Positions 1 to 10,441 of a stretch of DNA of 64,000 nt are shown piece by piece. The first letter of the stretch is position 1. Every line of letters begins with the position of its first letter. Both the position numbers and the translations under genes were made by a program. The stretch lies in NCBI GenBank assembly GCA_963969495.1, contig OZ018318.1:172080354-172144353 (forward strand), in the 5' to 3' direction. This stretch comes from Ceratothoa steindachneri. Its lineage: Eukaryota > Arthropoda > Malacostraca > Isopoda > Cymothoidae. Below the pieces are notes generated by a model, which did not search any database, had not been told where the DNA came from, and was given only the letters and a program-made list of their open reading frames with translations.

Positions 1-1374
1 TTCCTTCAACACTTTAGGTAGAAACCCGTCCGGTCCAGGGGACTTATTCGTCTTTAGGTCAGCGATCTTTTTCTTTATTTCTCCTTCGGTGAAGTCTATT
101 GCCTCCAGCTTTTCCCCCGAGTAAGAATCCGTCGGCTGGGGAATGGGACCACACTTTTCAGTAAACACTGAAGAGAAGTAGTCGTTGAGGAGGTTAGCAT
201 TTTCTGCATCTGAATGCTTTAATGTCCCCTCCTCATTCCTCAAAGGGCCAATCGTTCGACGGATTGGTTTACGGCTGTTCACATATCCAAAAAACTCCTT
301 GGGATTCTCTTTACAGAGTCTCGCCACTCGGAGTTCCTCAGACCGCTTAGCCGCCCTTATACTGGACTTCACTCTCTTGGCTAGCCTCCGGTATTCGTCA
401 AAGTCACCCGAGATCTTCGATTGCCGGTACACATTTCTCTTCTCCCTAAGCAGTTGCCTGATTTCTCGATTAAACCACTTTGGTTGAACAGAGGACCGAC
501 GGGGGCATTTCAGAGGGATAAAACGCGATTGAAGACTCATGAATGTGGTTTTGAAACTGTTCCAAGAGTCATCAACAGCATCGCACTCTTCTAGCCTCGC
601 GTCAGTCAGTCCCACGCGTAGACGTGCAAAGTCTGCTCTTCTCAAATCCAGTTTCCTTGATTTACTAGTTGCAGGCTCTGCCTTGGGGACTTTGACTACA
701 AATCTAATTAGTCGGTGGTCATTGCCACCGAGCTCTTCGCCAACAGAGAGGTCCTCAACGATGTCATCCTCAGAGGTGAAAACCAAGTCGAGGATATTGT
801 CTCCTCTCGTTGGCTCTCTCACCCTTGAGTCAGGAACTCGTTGTTCGTGAACTCCAGGAGTAGTGCGTTCTCTGGTTTCCCAGTCAACTTGTGTGTTGAA
901 ATCACCCATGACGATACACACTCTGTCTTCGACAAGTTCTCCTAGTAGCTGGTACAGATCTCTGTCCTTTTCAACGAGTTGGGCAGGAGGTCTATAAAGC
1001 ACCAGAGTCCTGTATCCAGCAGGACCTATCTCTAGGTCAACACCTAGTAGTTCATGGTCGGATATGATGTTGCAATCCGTCGAGTTGAGAGTATCCTTGA
1101 CATACAACATCACACCGCCACCCTCTCTGTCTGGCTTATCTTTCAGGAAGAGCTGGTAACCGGGAATCGTGAATTCACCTTCAAAGTCTCGGCTTGAGGT
1201 TTTTATCCACGACTCCGTTATGGCCACCATCTCAGGTTCCTCTGTTACTACGAGGCCACGGAGCTCAAGAAACTTATTCCTGATTGACCTCGCATTGAAC
1301 AGAACAACTTTGAGGGAGTCCCCTAGGTAGGACTCCCTACGCTCTTCCGTTTCCCGGCTTCTCTGTTTTCGTGG
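1..1374 (-). CDS. CR1 ORF2, endonuclease plus start of reverse transcriptase (partial)
   Basis: 458 codons are open after an upstream TGA at about 1377. An APE-type endonuclease comes first: an NARSIRNK block near the start, ITESWI (metal-binding Glu about residue 54), GDFNTQ (Asp/Asn about 158-160), then GGNDHRLI (the Asp-His pair about 219-220, where many relatives have SDH). A basic linker follows, and the RT begins with NKSPGPDGF at about 443-451, the usual LINE RT entry motif. The protein would nick the target and copy the element's RNA by target-primed reverse transcription in the nucleus. No clear ATG start is visible, and ORF1 lies just upstream in a different frame. The C-terminal half is outside the window. 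Identity is firm at clade level. Confidence 0.85.
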
Positions 1375-1492
1375 TCACACCCTTTTTGACGACCTCCGAG
1401 AAGGTCGTTCCAGGAGTGACACGGGCATGCTGGTGCACGTCCGCTTTCGCTGTTTCGAACGCTCCTTTGGGTGCGTTCTACGACATCTTGAA

Positions 1493-2282
1493 TTAGTTGG
1501 CGAGAAAGGCCTTCCCTTTAAAGGAGAGATGTACCCCGTCCCTTTGGTAGAGGTCGTCTCTACCGATAAAGGTACGATAGGGGTCCACGAAGAAGACTCC
1601 TTCTGCCGTGCAGAGATCTGCCAACCTTCTGTTCACTGCGACGTTTCTTTCGTGAGCGGTTCGGGGTGGACCTCTTCTCGGAAGCATCCCAACCACCACA
1701 CGTTTGCGGGTTTTAAGCCCTATGCCGTCCACGGCTCCCATCACTGTTTGGATGGTCTTACCACTGAGGCCAACCTTACCCCCTCTGAGGTAGAGGTCGT
1801 TGCCGCTCACCATCAGAGCAACAACTGAATTCTCAGAAATCTGAGCTTTCTCTGCCTCTACTCTGATGTTGTGGTTACCCCGTCCTGACAGGCTGCAGAT
1901 CCCGTGTTTGCGAGTCACCAATGAGGGTGACCTTCGGACACTTGGTCTCTGAAGACGGGGTCTTTCCTTGTGGAAGAGGCCTCCCATTTTCCTCTTTACT
2001 CTCCACATTCTCCACATTCGATGCCTCTTCTAGGCATCGAACCTGAGCTACGTTAAGGGCTTCGAGCTTCTCCAACTTTCCCTCAAGGACCTTAGCTCTC
2101 TCCTCTGAGGCTCTATAGAGGTCTTTTAATTTTTCCACCTCTCGCGTCAATATGCAAGTAGTGCAGATACTTTCAGGGCTGCATTTTGAGTAGCAGCCCT
2201 CCGGAAAGTCAACGCACCACTTTTCTAACTGGCATATTGCACAGTTGTGTTTGAGACGAACGGGTCCTTTTTTGCCTGTCAT
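1493..2282 (-). pseudogene. CR1 ORF1 with SGNH esterase domain, frameshifted
   Basis: The chosen start is the ATG at 2282, which has an A-rich context just after a (GA)n tract. The N-terminus has closely spaced cysteines (CAIC, then CYSKC and CTTC) resembling the zinc-binding start of CR1 ORF1, followed by a Glu/Lys-rich coiled coil (about residues 45-90). The SGNH hydrolase fold starts at VTLIGDSQ (block I Ser), then shifts frame near 1880-1910 and continues in another frame with VVALMVSGNDLY (block III Asn) and a DGVHLS end (block V Asp/His). Esterase-bearing ORF1 proteins of this clade are thought to bind RNA and membranes. One frameshift splits the domain, and a second probably displaces the tail, whose alternative frames run to about 1330. 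Confidence 0.75.
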
Positions 2283-2290
2283 TTTGATCG

Positions 2291-2310
2291 CTTTCTCTCT
2301 CTCTCTCTGA
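2291..2310. repeat. (CT)n microsatellite upstream of CR1 ORF1
   Basis: A short CT run, read as GA on the coding strand, sits just before the ORF1 start codon of the CR1 copy. Confidence 0.7.
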
Positions 2311-2339
2311 AAACTCGTGACCAATCAATGATAAAAAGG

Positions 2340-3340
2340 GGGGTTGGTGAGTTCTCCCAGCGTGAGTCGCTCCCGCCTATCGATCGGAGAGGTTTCAGAT
2401 CTTTCAGAAGGCACGCTCCATGTGCTGCTGTTCGTCCGACCGAGTCGTCAAACCTCGGCGTGCCGTGGCTCCCAACCAAGCAGCACTGACGGTCCCCGAA
2501 GGGGCCATCGATTTCTTACCAGGTGAACAACAACGAAGCACGCCCCTTACTAAACTCCTACTTGTTCCCTTCACAACGGCCAGGATCTCGGAGTAGCGTT
2601 CAATGGATATCCCGCCACACCAAGGAACTCGACCCAAGGCTTTTTATTGGCCTGGCAACCAACATGGGAACAAAGGGCCGTCACCTCGGACCAATGCTAC
2701 CATAAGCACCCGTCAACGGGCACTGGGAACGGTCAATAATTACGCGCCAGGAAAGGGGTTAACGGGGCACTACCCTCATCCCATTCATCGTGCCCCAACG
2801 CCTAGGACACCTCTAGTCCTAGTCCCTCGCAACCAGTGAGCGTCGATTGGAGTTGTTTATAGAGGTTCCAAAGCCTCTCTTCTGACGCATGAGGTAGCTG
2901 CCAGGTCCTTATAGGTAGATAGAGAAAGAAAGGGAAAGAGTGACACGATAAGAGTAGGCTTTTTTTTGTTTTTTTTCTTTTTGTATGAGTGGGAGATAGG
3001 ATAAAAGTAAAAAAGGAGAGGGATAGAGTAGAAAAAGGATGGAATGACGCACTTAGTCTGGAACCTCGTTTCCGACCAAATCGACAAGGGAAGCCCTACC
3101 AGGGGTACCCAGAAGAGGTATCCCCGCCGACATAGCTCGAAAAGTCCAAGGTCCACACAAGCTCTCTTCCCGCGACAAGGGGGCGTCACCTCTCCCTCTA
3201 TTTTCGACGTGTTCATCATTCATTAATTTGGTGAATTTTCATTTTGTTGTGAATATGGACTCTTCCACATTTGACTTTTATGTAGTTGTATGGTATGCGA
3301 CTCATTGCTGAATTACCTCCTTTATATCACATAGTTCTTC
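2340..3340. other. No gene recognised; probable CR1 5' leader and unknown sequence
   Basis: Moderately GC-rich DNA with only short overlapping frames on both strands. The part next to the CR1 ORF1 is probably its 5' UTR. From about 2960 to 3040 there is T-rich then A-rich DNA, and about 3040-3190 is a GC-richer block of unknown origin. I found no domain, splice structure or terminal repeats. Confidence 0.4.
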
Positions 3341-3350
3341 TCTTCAGTGC

Positions 3351-3790
3351 TTGGTGGCGCAATTTAGCTGGTGCTGCACTGGTCAGATACACTGGCATGC
3401 TAAAGATTTCATGGAACACACAGCTTTGATAAAATTGCTGGAATATTGGGCAGGATCACCTCGGAACATGATTTATCTTATAGAAAAGTTGTATCTACAG
3501 TCACCGGCCATGCATCGAACATGGCGAAATGCGTTAACGAGTTCGGTGTTCTTGTTAAGAATCATACTGACGACATTGATGAAAAAGATTCAGATGAAGA
3601 TGTTATCATCAACCATAACTTTCCTGAACATTCAGGAGATCATGGAGAGGGGTCAGTGAAACTATCATCCCATATTCGATGTGTCTCCTACACATTAAAG
3701 TTGGTAGCAACAACTGAATTCACTTGGAATAAAGATAATAAAGCATTCTGCAATGGCAGAATTTTCGGCGCTGTGGAGTCTTGCTGGTCC
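3351..3790 (+). pseudogene. hAT transposase, middle part (decayed)
   Basis: Two overlapping frames together read like the catalytic-core region of a hAT transposase. One frame (about 3354-3450) gives an aromatic-rich stretch ending in an IHW-type motif. The other (3446-3790) gives VVSTVTGHASNMAKC, matching the hAT TDNASNF-type block, then a Glu/Asp-rich spacer, then LSSHIRCVSYTLKLVATT, the hallmark 'RCASHTLNL' block. The frame change near 3450 and lost residues mark it as dead. It stops resembling hAT at about 3785, where the Jockey-like LINE begins. The C-terminal part of the same kind of transposase resumes at about 7370 in the same orientation. Confidence 0.7.
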
Positions 3791-4164
3791 GCAGCTACAA
3801 TGAGCTGCTCAATTCCCTCTTCAAGGCAAACGGACTACCATCTAAAATCATACGAACAAACCAATCTTGCTCCAAGGCTTTCACAGACTCGGTCAATCAA
3901 AATAACGAGTTCAGGAAAGCCAGTCTTGAAATGAATATGAAGTCATCCTCTCCGGAAGAATCTGAAGAGGAAGAAATAGAAGAATAGGAAGATGATGACA
4001 CCTCTTCGGATACTGACGAGGGCCCATGCACTTGTAACAACCCTAAGAGTAAGTCAAAGACTCCAGGCCCCCCTCCCAAGAATACAAAGCCTGTACATGC
4101 ACAAGCTGTTACCTAGGCTAAAAAGAAAAAGAAGAATAAGAAACAGCTCCGGTAATTAATACTA

Positions 4165-4720
4165 CGTCATGCAAAGAAACGCACTGACGACGAAAAGGAA
4201 TCTTTTCGGAAACGTATTTAGGGAAATTGATGCAGATGTCATCTTAATTTCGGAACACTGGATCGACACACGTAATACGGAAATAAAAATCTGGATTTAC
4301 GAAGTGTTGATCACAAATTACTTGCAAGAGCGCTACGACGGAGCCGCTAATGCGATTTAAAAAGGAATTAAATACAAGCAAGTAAGAAACCTTGAGAATC
4401 CTACCTCGCGATTGAGGTCGAACTCGACATAGAAAAAATAGACAGTGCCACTGGATACCAGCCGGCAAGGAAAGACTTTTTACCTCTTCAGTCTCTCACT
4501 GGCCTATTTGGTAGAAGAACCCACAGGATACTAATGGGGGATCTGAATACCAGATGCCAGGAGTCCGGCTAAAAAAACTTAAATGAGATTGGAAGGGCCC
4601 TTGATACTTTGCTGGACAGGAACATCAGCCAGCGAATTGGTCCCGATTTCCCACCTTTGTCAGAGGAAGGAGTGCCACGAAACCAGACATATGTCTAGCC
4701 AATCGTCCGCTGCCATTCAA
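4165..4720 (+). pseudogene. LINE-C endonuclease domain remnant
   Basis: The frame from 4169 contains DADVILISEHWI, the conserved block with the metal-binding Glu of LINE endonucleases, and continues to a GAANAI stop where relatives have a GGxAI block. About 170 bases further on, another frame gives ILMGDLNTR (the Asp/Asn catalytic block). Several stops intervene, and no intact SDH block was found. It is non-functional. Confidence 0.6.
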
Positions 4721-4727
4721 TTACTAC

Positions 4728-6823
4728 ATGGAACCAATCCATGTGCCAGGTAGTGATCTTATAGGGATCCTGCTCACCATCAATAGGAACCGTCCCAGCC
4801 GGAGTCAGAAAAAAAACCTACAAAAAAAGCAGACTGGGCACGGTACGCACGTCTACTCGAGGACTATCATCCGCCAAACTTGGATAAAGCAATTCTTGAA
4901 GAGATCGACGAGGCACTCGATGAGCTTAACAACCATCTTATTAACGCAGATAGAGCTTGGTATCGTTAAATCCGAGTATAAGTCCATCTCAAATTACAGA
5001 TGGACCGAATACATGAAGGATTTATACCGTGAACTGAAATTACTGTATGAAATCAACATCAGAATCGCATCAATTGACTCGATACCACGAAGTAAAGAGG
5101 TAAAAGAAGAGTTCAACCAGTTGTGCCTTGAACAGCAATGGAGACGTTGGGACTATGCGATCGAAAGCCTCGATCATGAAGCATCTCCCAAAGATCTTTC
5201 GAAAAAAATCAGGTGTCTCAAAGACTCGACGGGAAAAAGGAAGAAAATAGAAATATTAAAGGAAGACGGAAACATCGAAGCAATATTCAGAAGTTATTGG
5301 GCAAAAATCTTCAGTATAACTGAAGAAAACGAAGATTATGATATAGAGTTCGAAAGCGATATCATAAACGAGCTTAATACACAAATACATAGGACATCCC
5401 GCAACACCAGGTGGATAGACAGCGAGACGGAGACGCCGAGATTACTGAAGAGGAACTACTCAGCGCGCTCGGCTCATTCCGTCAAAAAGCCCTAGGGCAA
5501 TCGAGGCTGACATAGTTAGACTTTGACAAGGCATCATCAAATGTCATCGAAGGAATGTGAATAAATTTTAACGCCTGTCTTAACACAGGATACTTTCCAG
5601 ATGCTTACAAAAAGGCTAAGATGATTTTCTTGCCGACACATAGAAAGGATCCAACGTTGGGAGGGAGCTACTGGCCAATTCCACTCCTGGAATTTGATGG
5701 GAAGCTCTTCGAGAAGATCCTCAACTGAAGACTGGTGTCTCACCTGGAGAACTCCCTGTATAATCCGTACCAGTTTGGATTTAGAAAAAAAGCGAAGGAC
5801 GGAGATGGCAAAAATGTCATCACGGAAAAGCTTGCCCAATCCAAAAGGGAGGGGAGTTACGTGGACATTGTTTGTCGGGATGTATCAAAGGCGTTTGATA
5901 AGGTGTGACAAAGGGGAATGAAATACAAGATCCTACGGTATGGCCTAAGTGAAAACTTAGAAAGCACCCTCTGTGACTGCGTCATGGAGAGAGAGCGGCG
6001 TATGTCAGTTTATGGTGCTTGGACGGACCGAAGTTTCCGCTCAATGCGGGCCTCCCGCATTGAGCGGGATATAAACAGCAGATGTCCCGGCCCCTGCGAA
6101 TCCCATTTGCCTCAACATTCAATACGCCGATGGTTTCAGCAAGATAATCCAGTGTCCTTGGTCGGAGGCGCCTATGCAAGCTCGTATGACAGCGGCAGCG
6201 ATCGAAAGATTAAACATCTACGAGGCCAAGTGGAAGATAAGAACCATTCAGGAGAAATTCAAGTTAGTCCGCATTGGGAGGACACTACTTTCTAATGTGA
6301 GGGTGGGGGAGAGACGCTATTCCTACACCCCGGGTTGCAATGTATTCGGAATGAAGATTACTTCATCCGCGTACAAGAAGCACGTCGATGATATAATTTC
6401 TAAGGCCTCGGCCACAGTCAGAACTCTATTCATGTTCAGAAATCTCCGTGAGAGCAACAAGAGGAAGATCTACAGTGCAATTGTAAGATCACGCTGCTCT
6501 ACCTCGGTTCCACCCTCTCTTGTGCCTCGAAGACACAAAAGAAAAGACTACAAGTCATGCTGAATAACTGCGTGTACCTAAGAACGGCTACACGCAGACG
6601 AGTAAGAAGACGCCAAGAAGAGACGCACAGGGAGGCGGGGTTAAATTCCATTAACACTGTCATTGAAGAACGGACAAGGAATATGCAGGAACTGGTTAAT
6701 CAAGAATTAAATGATGAAATCATTCAAATGATTAACCAAAACAGAAGAGCTAGAAGTCGCGCCAGAATTCCAAGCTCCGCTAGCCTAGTTACGAGCGGAG
6801 ACGAAGCGCCGTTCTACGCATGA
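4728..6823 (+). pseudogene. LINE-C reverse transcriptase remnant
   Basis: The segment begins with a long Lys/Arg-rich linker (about 250 codons open, 4728-5495). RT blocks follow: GYFPDAYKKAKMIFLP with a degraded 'YRPI-LL' block (about 5580-5710), NPYQFGFRKK (about 5765), then DVSKAFDKV followed by a stop (about 5880-5905). The YADD-type active-site block is not recognisable. The thumb and C-terminal region is readable as KKHVDDIISKASATVR, then FRNLRESNKRKIYSAIVRS (about 6380-6490), and a basic/acidic tail ending at 6823. Multiple in-frame stops and at least three frame changes make this a pseudogene. Confidence 0.65.
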
Positions 6824-6829
6824 AAGGAA

Positions 6830-7370
6830 TGTTGATTTACCAAAGATTATGACAACGAACGAATTAAGACAAAATAAATCCGAATCATGAATAAATCGCC
6901 GATTTTGACTAATATTCACCGGAACAAAACATGAAGAAAGAATAAACAAAAACACTAAATTACACACAGTACAAAATAAATAAAAAACAATGAAAACTAA
7001 ACACAAAAATATAACGACAAATGACTTGACCGCCATAATAATAAATACTAAACCAATACCCCCCCCCCCCCAAAAAAAAAGGACCCAGTGCCAAAAATAA
7101 TGAAAGCGATAGGCCTGATCACCAGGCACCTAGCATCTCTTTGCAAATCTTTCACACTACTTTCTCTTTTCACCCCTTTTATTTCTGTCTATCTACCCAC
7201 ACACCCTTTTTTTCCCCCTACACACACACACCCACTTACATTAATTTGTAACTCGTAAGCTGAAAAAATACAGGAAATAACTGGCGTCCAATTTAGGCTG
7301 ATGCGTCACCCGATGGAACTCAATGTACGACTCATTAAGCCAAATATATAAACATAAGTAGGATGTAAAT
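6830..7370. other. No gene recognised; AT-rich with poly-C/poly-A run
   Basis: This stretch holds the 3' region of LINE-C and unknown DNA. A C-run followed by an A-run lies at about 7060-7080, and T-rich and CA-rich low-complexity stretches lie at 7160-7230. I saw no open frame of note. Confidence 0.4.
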
Positions 7371-8056
7371 GTAGCTCTTGAAGAACTGAATCTACCCATC
7401 CTCAAAGAATGAATTTCAGATTAGTTGTCTCTTCTAAGACCAATCGCAGCAGCTCTTAATAAATTAAAGGAAGAGAAAGAATACTACTACGGTTGTCTTC
7501 CTCCAACATTCCTAGTGATTGAAGGTGCGCTTGGAAGATTATAGCCTTTTTTATCTTTGAGCCCCCGAGGTAAATGAGGCCGTTTTGGCCTCAGTATCTC
7601 ATCCGTGTTTGAAACTTAGATGGATATCAATGTTGCAAGGGCCTAATTTCGGTGATCATGAACAATCAAGACTCAAGTAAAAGACAAGTTGCAAATGAAT
7701 AAGAAATTATAATTCTGACAGCAGCGCTAATAAATATTTTGGGGAACTCAGACTCATCATCTGAATTCTCCAAAACTATGGACGGCTCATTCTCTGCTCC
7801 TACTAACAAGGAAGACGTGGAAGTCTTCAATTATTTGCGGGACACCAGTAAGGCACTCGACTCTTTAGATAGATATCTTTCTATAAAGATCTTCGATAGG
7901 TATAACACCACGGTACCTTGGTCTGCACCAGTGGAATGGTTGTTTTCGTTTGTTGGCATGGTTCCTAGCTCCAAACGAAGTCGTCTGTCGTATGGCAAGT
8001 TTGGAAAATTGTTTTTGCTGAAAGCAAATGTTTACAGCGGTTGGACATTAAATTAA
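7370..8056 (+). pseudogene. hAT transposase, C-terminal part with hATC dimerisation domain
   Basis: From about 7375, frames read LEELNLPILKE, then ALNKLKEEKEYYYGCLPP (about 7450-7510), both standard late hAT transposase blocks. After a frame change, 7739-8056 encodes DTSKALDSLDRYLSIKIFD and then TVPWSAPVEWLFSFVGM with KRSRLS and KLFLLKAN, which is the hAT C-terminal dimerisation domain ending in a TAA. Several stops between 7510 and 7739 kill the frame. With 3351-3790 this probably represents one former element split by LINE-C. The spacing fits once the 3.0 kb LINE and the lost DNA are subtracted. Confidence 0.8.
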
Positions 8057-8059
8057 CAC

Positions 8060-8860
8060 TCTTAACTTGCGGGTTTTACCCTCATATTGTTATTAATTGC
8101 GTACTGCAGTAACACTGCTAAATTAAATTATATGTAAGAAATGTATACTTATCTTTGCTGACCATTCATTGATATAGGATATGGACCTAGTCAAATGAGA
8201 ATTGAGAAAAATAGAACAAAAAACTATTTGTAGATCATTTCATTTTTTTTTAGTCGCGGGCGACTCTAAATAAGAGCATAAGAAAAGAAGGAGACTGCAA
8301 AAGACCATTCATGGCCTACACTTGGCAGCTCCTGTTCCAGTTTTTTTGTTTTTTTTGGGGGGGGGAGGATAACATTGTAACTATCCGGTCGATTCTAACG
8401 AAATTTCAAACCCTTATATTGTTTTACATTCTCTTTCGAATGATATAATTGCCAATGTCCTTTCAAGGTTAATCCGGGAATTATTGAAAGATTTGAAGGT
8501 CGTAATGTCATAAATCAGAATAAGTGAGAGCAAGCGACTTTTGGTCGGCAGACCTTGTTTCCTTTGCTGATAATATATTATATTACTAAGTTTTAAGTTT
8601 CCCACCCCAAAAACTGAAAGGGGAATCGTTCTTTCCCGTAGTTTAGATCGAGTAACATAACATATATGATTGACCATAAAATCCCGACTCATTTAGGAAG
8701 CGGAAAGAAAACAGCAAAATTTTATGGAGTAACACCAACATTAGGTTAGTTTAGCCTCACTCATTCGATTACATTAGGTTAGGTTAAGGTTAAACTTACT
8801 CATTTGGCTACCAGCCTGCGTATGCTGCTATTGTATGTTACTCCTGCGCAGTTTATTTCT
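8060..8860. other. No gene recognised
   Basis: AT-rich unique-looking DNA. A few TTAGG-like units occur at 8741-8790. There is a T-run and a G-run at about 8340-8365. No coding signal is seen on either strand beyond the hAT tail and the mariner fragment. Confidence 0.4.
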
Positions 8861-8862
8861 CT

Positions 8863-9072
8863 TTGTGTAAGCACCAACTGACAGAAAGGAGTTTGGAAGG
8901 AAGTGGAATTAGAGTTTTAATTCGCTATTGTTACAAGCAAAAACTTTCTACAAGAATTGCTGCGAAGGAAATTTGCGATACTGAAGAAGGCGCAGTCAGT
9001 TATACGAAGGTCTCGAGGTGGTACAGACGTCTCAACTCCGAGGATCTCGTTTTCTCTCCGCTTCCTAAGTGA
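8863..9072 (+). pseudogene. mariner-type transposase N-terminal HTH fragment
   Basis: An open stretch contains GIRVLIRYCYKQKLSTRIAA, then KEICDTEEGAVSYTKVSRWY and RRLNSEDL. This matches the first helix-turn-helix of mariner/Mos1-type transposases (an xIRxLIRYCFxLxKxxxE-like helix, then the VxxWFxxF-type recognition helix), which binds the terminal inverted repeat. The reading ends at 9072, and I could not find the DD34D catalytic part downstream, so only the DNA-binding third survives here. I saw no terminal repeats. Confidence 0.65.
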
Positions 9073-9106
9073 GTCAAGATTTTCTGGACAACCTAACATA
9101 TTAAAA

Positions 9107-9290
9107 TCAAAAGGCCATCAAAGTTACGAGAAAAATAAGATATGTCGATGGTAATAACTTGATCCATATTGTTCTGTAGTGATGTGATGATGGCGGAGAC
9201 GTGACGAGAAGAAAGACTTCTCTTCAGCATCGACACATTGTCATTTTGTGATCCTAGCTTCTTCGATTTTTCTTGCATTTTTTAGTCTTT
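9107..9290. repeat. Diverged direct repeat, left copy
   Basis: The stretch starting with an AAAGTTACGAG-type motif and running through a GATGATGGCGGAGACG motif resembles 10442-10720 in order and orientation, with indels. The two copies flank the 9.3-10.4 kb segment. They may be the remains of long terminal repeats or simply a duplicated locus. Similarity was judged by eye only. Confidence 0.35.
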
Positions 9291-9319
9291 TTGTTGTTTT
9301 TTTTTATAAACTAGCAGCT

Positions 9320-9780
9320 TGGAGAGTGTAGAGAAATCGTCCCTCTCCCCGTTGAGACACGGGACGGTGACCGCAAAAACATCCGGGCCAGGCACTGTGG
9401 GTCAAGCTCGTAACCACAGCCCCTCGCCACTCGTCTCTATAAAAAGCCGTACGGTTTAAAACTGCATGATCTCCCCTACAATAGTATATTCAATTTCACC
9501 TCAAGTACGAAGTTGGAGACGCGTTTCTCTCAAGCTCGAAGGCCAGCTGGAGCAGAGGTAAGACTTGCTGAGAAAAACCGTTGGAGTAAGAACACTCCTG
9601 CGGCCCGTCCACAAGCCCCCCCCCCCCACCTACCCCCACCCCAGTGGGGGTGACGAGGTATAAATACCAAGCACTTGGGAAAAACGGGGTAGAATACGTG
9701 AGTCGCCAGGCTACGAAGTCCCCGGCAATAGAGGCCGGGCTACCAAGACTGGAATTAAGAAGCAGTTAATCCTAGAACTA
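9320..9780 (+). promoter_or_regulatory. Possible core promoter region of unknown element
   Basis: GC-moderate DNA with a TATAAAAAG box at about 9440 and a second TATAAATACC at about 9660, both plus strand. A donor-like GAGGTAAGAC follows the first box by about 120 bases, near 9555. This could be the promoter or leader of a retroelement, as the flanking diverged direct repeats hint, but no coding sequence could be attached to it. Confidence 0.3.
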
Positions 9781-9789
9781 GTTGCCTGG

Positions 9790-10230
9790 TTACCAAACCG
9801 ATCTTTAAGTTAACTTGTTCAAGTTCAACTTACTCTCGTCAGAGACACTCCTCCTATTCTGGTGCATCCTAAAGCCCAGGGATAGTCCTCGCCCTTGAAG
9901 AATTACGAAAGGAAGAAGAAAAAGGCTCCCCCTCGAGCCCATTACCCGGTGGTCACATCGAACTCTAAGTTAACTTGGTTTAGGAACCAAGTTTAACTTA
10001 TTCTCGTCAGAGAACCCCTCTCCCCACTATCCTGGTGTAGCACAAAGCACCGTGATAGTCCTCGCCCTTGAGGAATTACGAAACGAAGAAAAAACACCTC
10101 TTCGAGCCAGTTACCCGGTGGTCACACCGAACTCTAAGTTAACTTGGTTTAAGAACTAAGTTCAACTTACTCTCGCCAGAGAGACCCTGCCTATCCTGGT
10201 GCCTCCTAAAGCATCGTGTTAGTTTCTCTA
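9790..10230. repeat. Tandem repeat, 160-169 bp unit, about 2.6 copies, with inverted-repeat core
   Basis: Three successive units begin at about 9805, 9966 and 10135 with a CTAAGTTAACTTG-type start. Each continues through CTCGTCAGAGA or CTCGCCAGAGA, a TATCCTGGTG-like stretch and, in the first two, a GTCCTCGCCCTTGA block and TTACCCGGTGGTCACA. The unit start is a dyad: AAGTTAACTTGGTT faces AACCAAGTTTAACTT in unit 2, so a hairpin or protein-binding palindrome is possible. The third unit is truncated at about 10230. Confidence 0.75.
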
Positions 10231-10441
10231 TATCCTTACGTGTTGAAGCGGCTCTTCCTTAAAAACAACAAAATTAGCACTCTTAGACAAAAGCATACTT
10301 AAAAAAAAGAAGTATATCACGATAAAAAGGTATACTACGACAAGAGGTTATTCCACGACAGATAGAATTTTGGCCCTTTTGCGCGTAATAGACGTCATTT
10401 TATGTAAAAAAAAAACCCAGACAATTAAGAGCAAAATAGCT

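Larger units (their letters stand above)
1..2330 (-). mobile_element. CR1-type LINE, 5' two-thirds (runs off left edge)
   Basis: A non-LTR retrotransposon read from about 2330 down to the window edge. It has ORF1 with a Cys-rich/coiled-coil start and an SGNH esterase domain, then ORF2 with an apurinic-type endonuclease and the first residues of the reverse transcriptase. The combination of esterase-containing ORF1 and endonuclease-RT ORF2 is typical of the CR1 clade. The 3' part (most of the RT and the 3' UTR) lies outside the window. The endonuclease frame is uninterrupted for 458 codons, so this copy is young compared with the CR1 copy near 56-59 kb. The 5' UTR probably extends beyond 2330, but I could not place its end. 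Confidence 0.85.
3790..6830 (+). mobile_element. LINE-C, Jockey-like non-LTR retrotransposon (decayed)
   Basis: A plus-strand element with a possible ORF1 tail (acidic EESEEEEIEE, then Cys/Lys-rich, about 3790-4150), endonuclease (about 4165-4720), linker and RT (about 4730-6560), and a C-terminal tail ending at about 6823. Stops and frameshifts occur throughout. It lies between two parts of a hAT transposase and probably inserted into it. No RNase H domain was seen, which with the endonuclease and RT style suggests the Jockey clade. Exact ends and target-site duplication could not be fixed. Confidence 0.7.

Noticed and set aside
1427..1828. Plus-strand open frame of 133 codons at the left edge
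   Set aside because: It is antisense to CR1 ORF1, whose esterase motifs are clear on the minus strand.
8741..8795. TTAGG units resembling the arthropod telomere repeat
   Set aside because: Only two or three imperfect units (ATTAGGTTAGG and neighbours). Too short for an interstitial telomere claim, and the motif is easily met by chance in AT-rich DNA.
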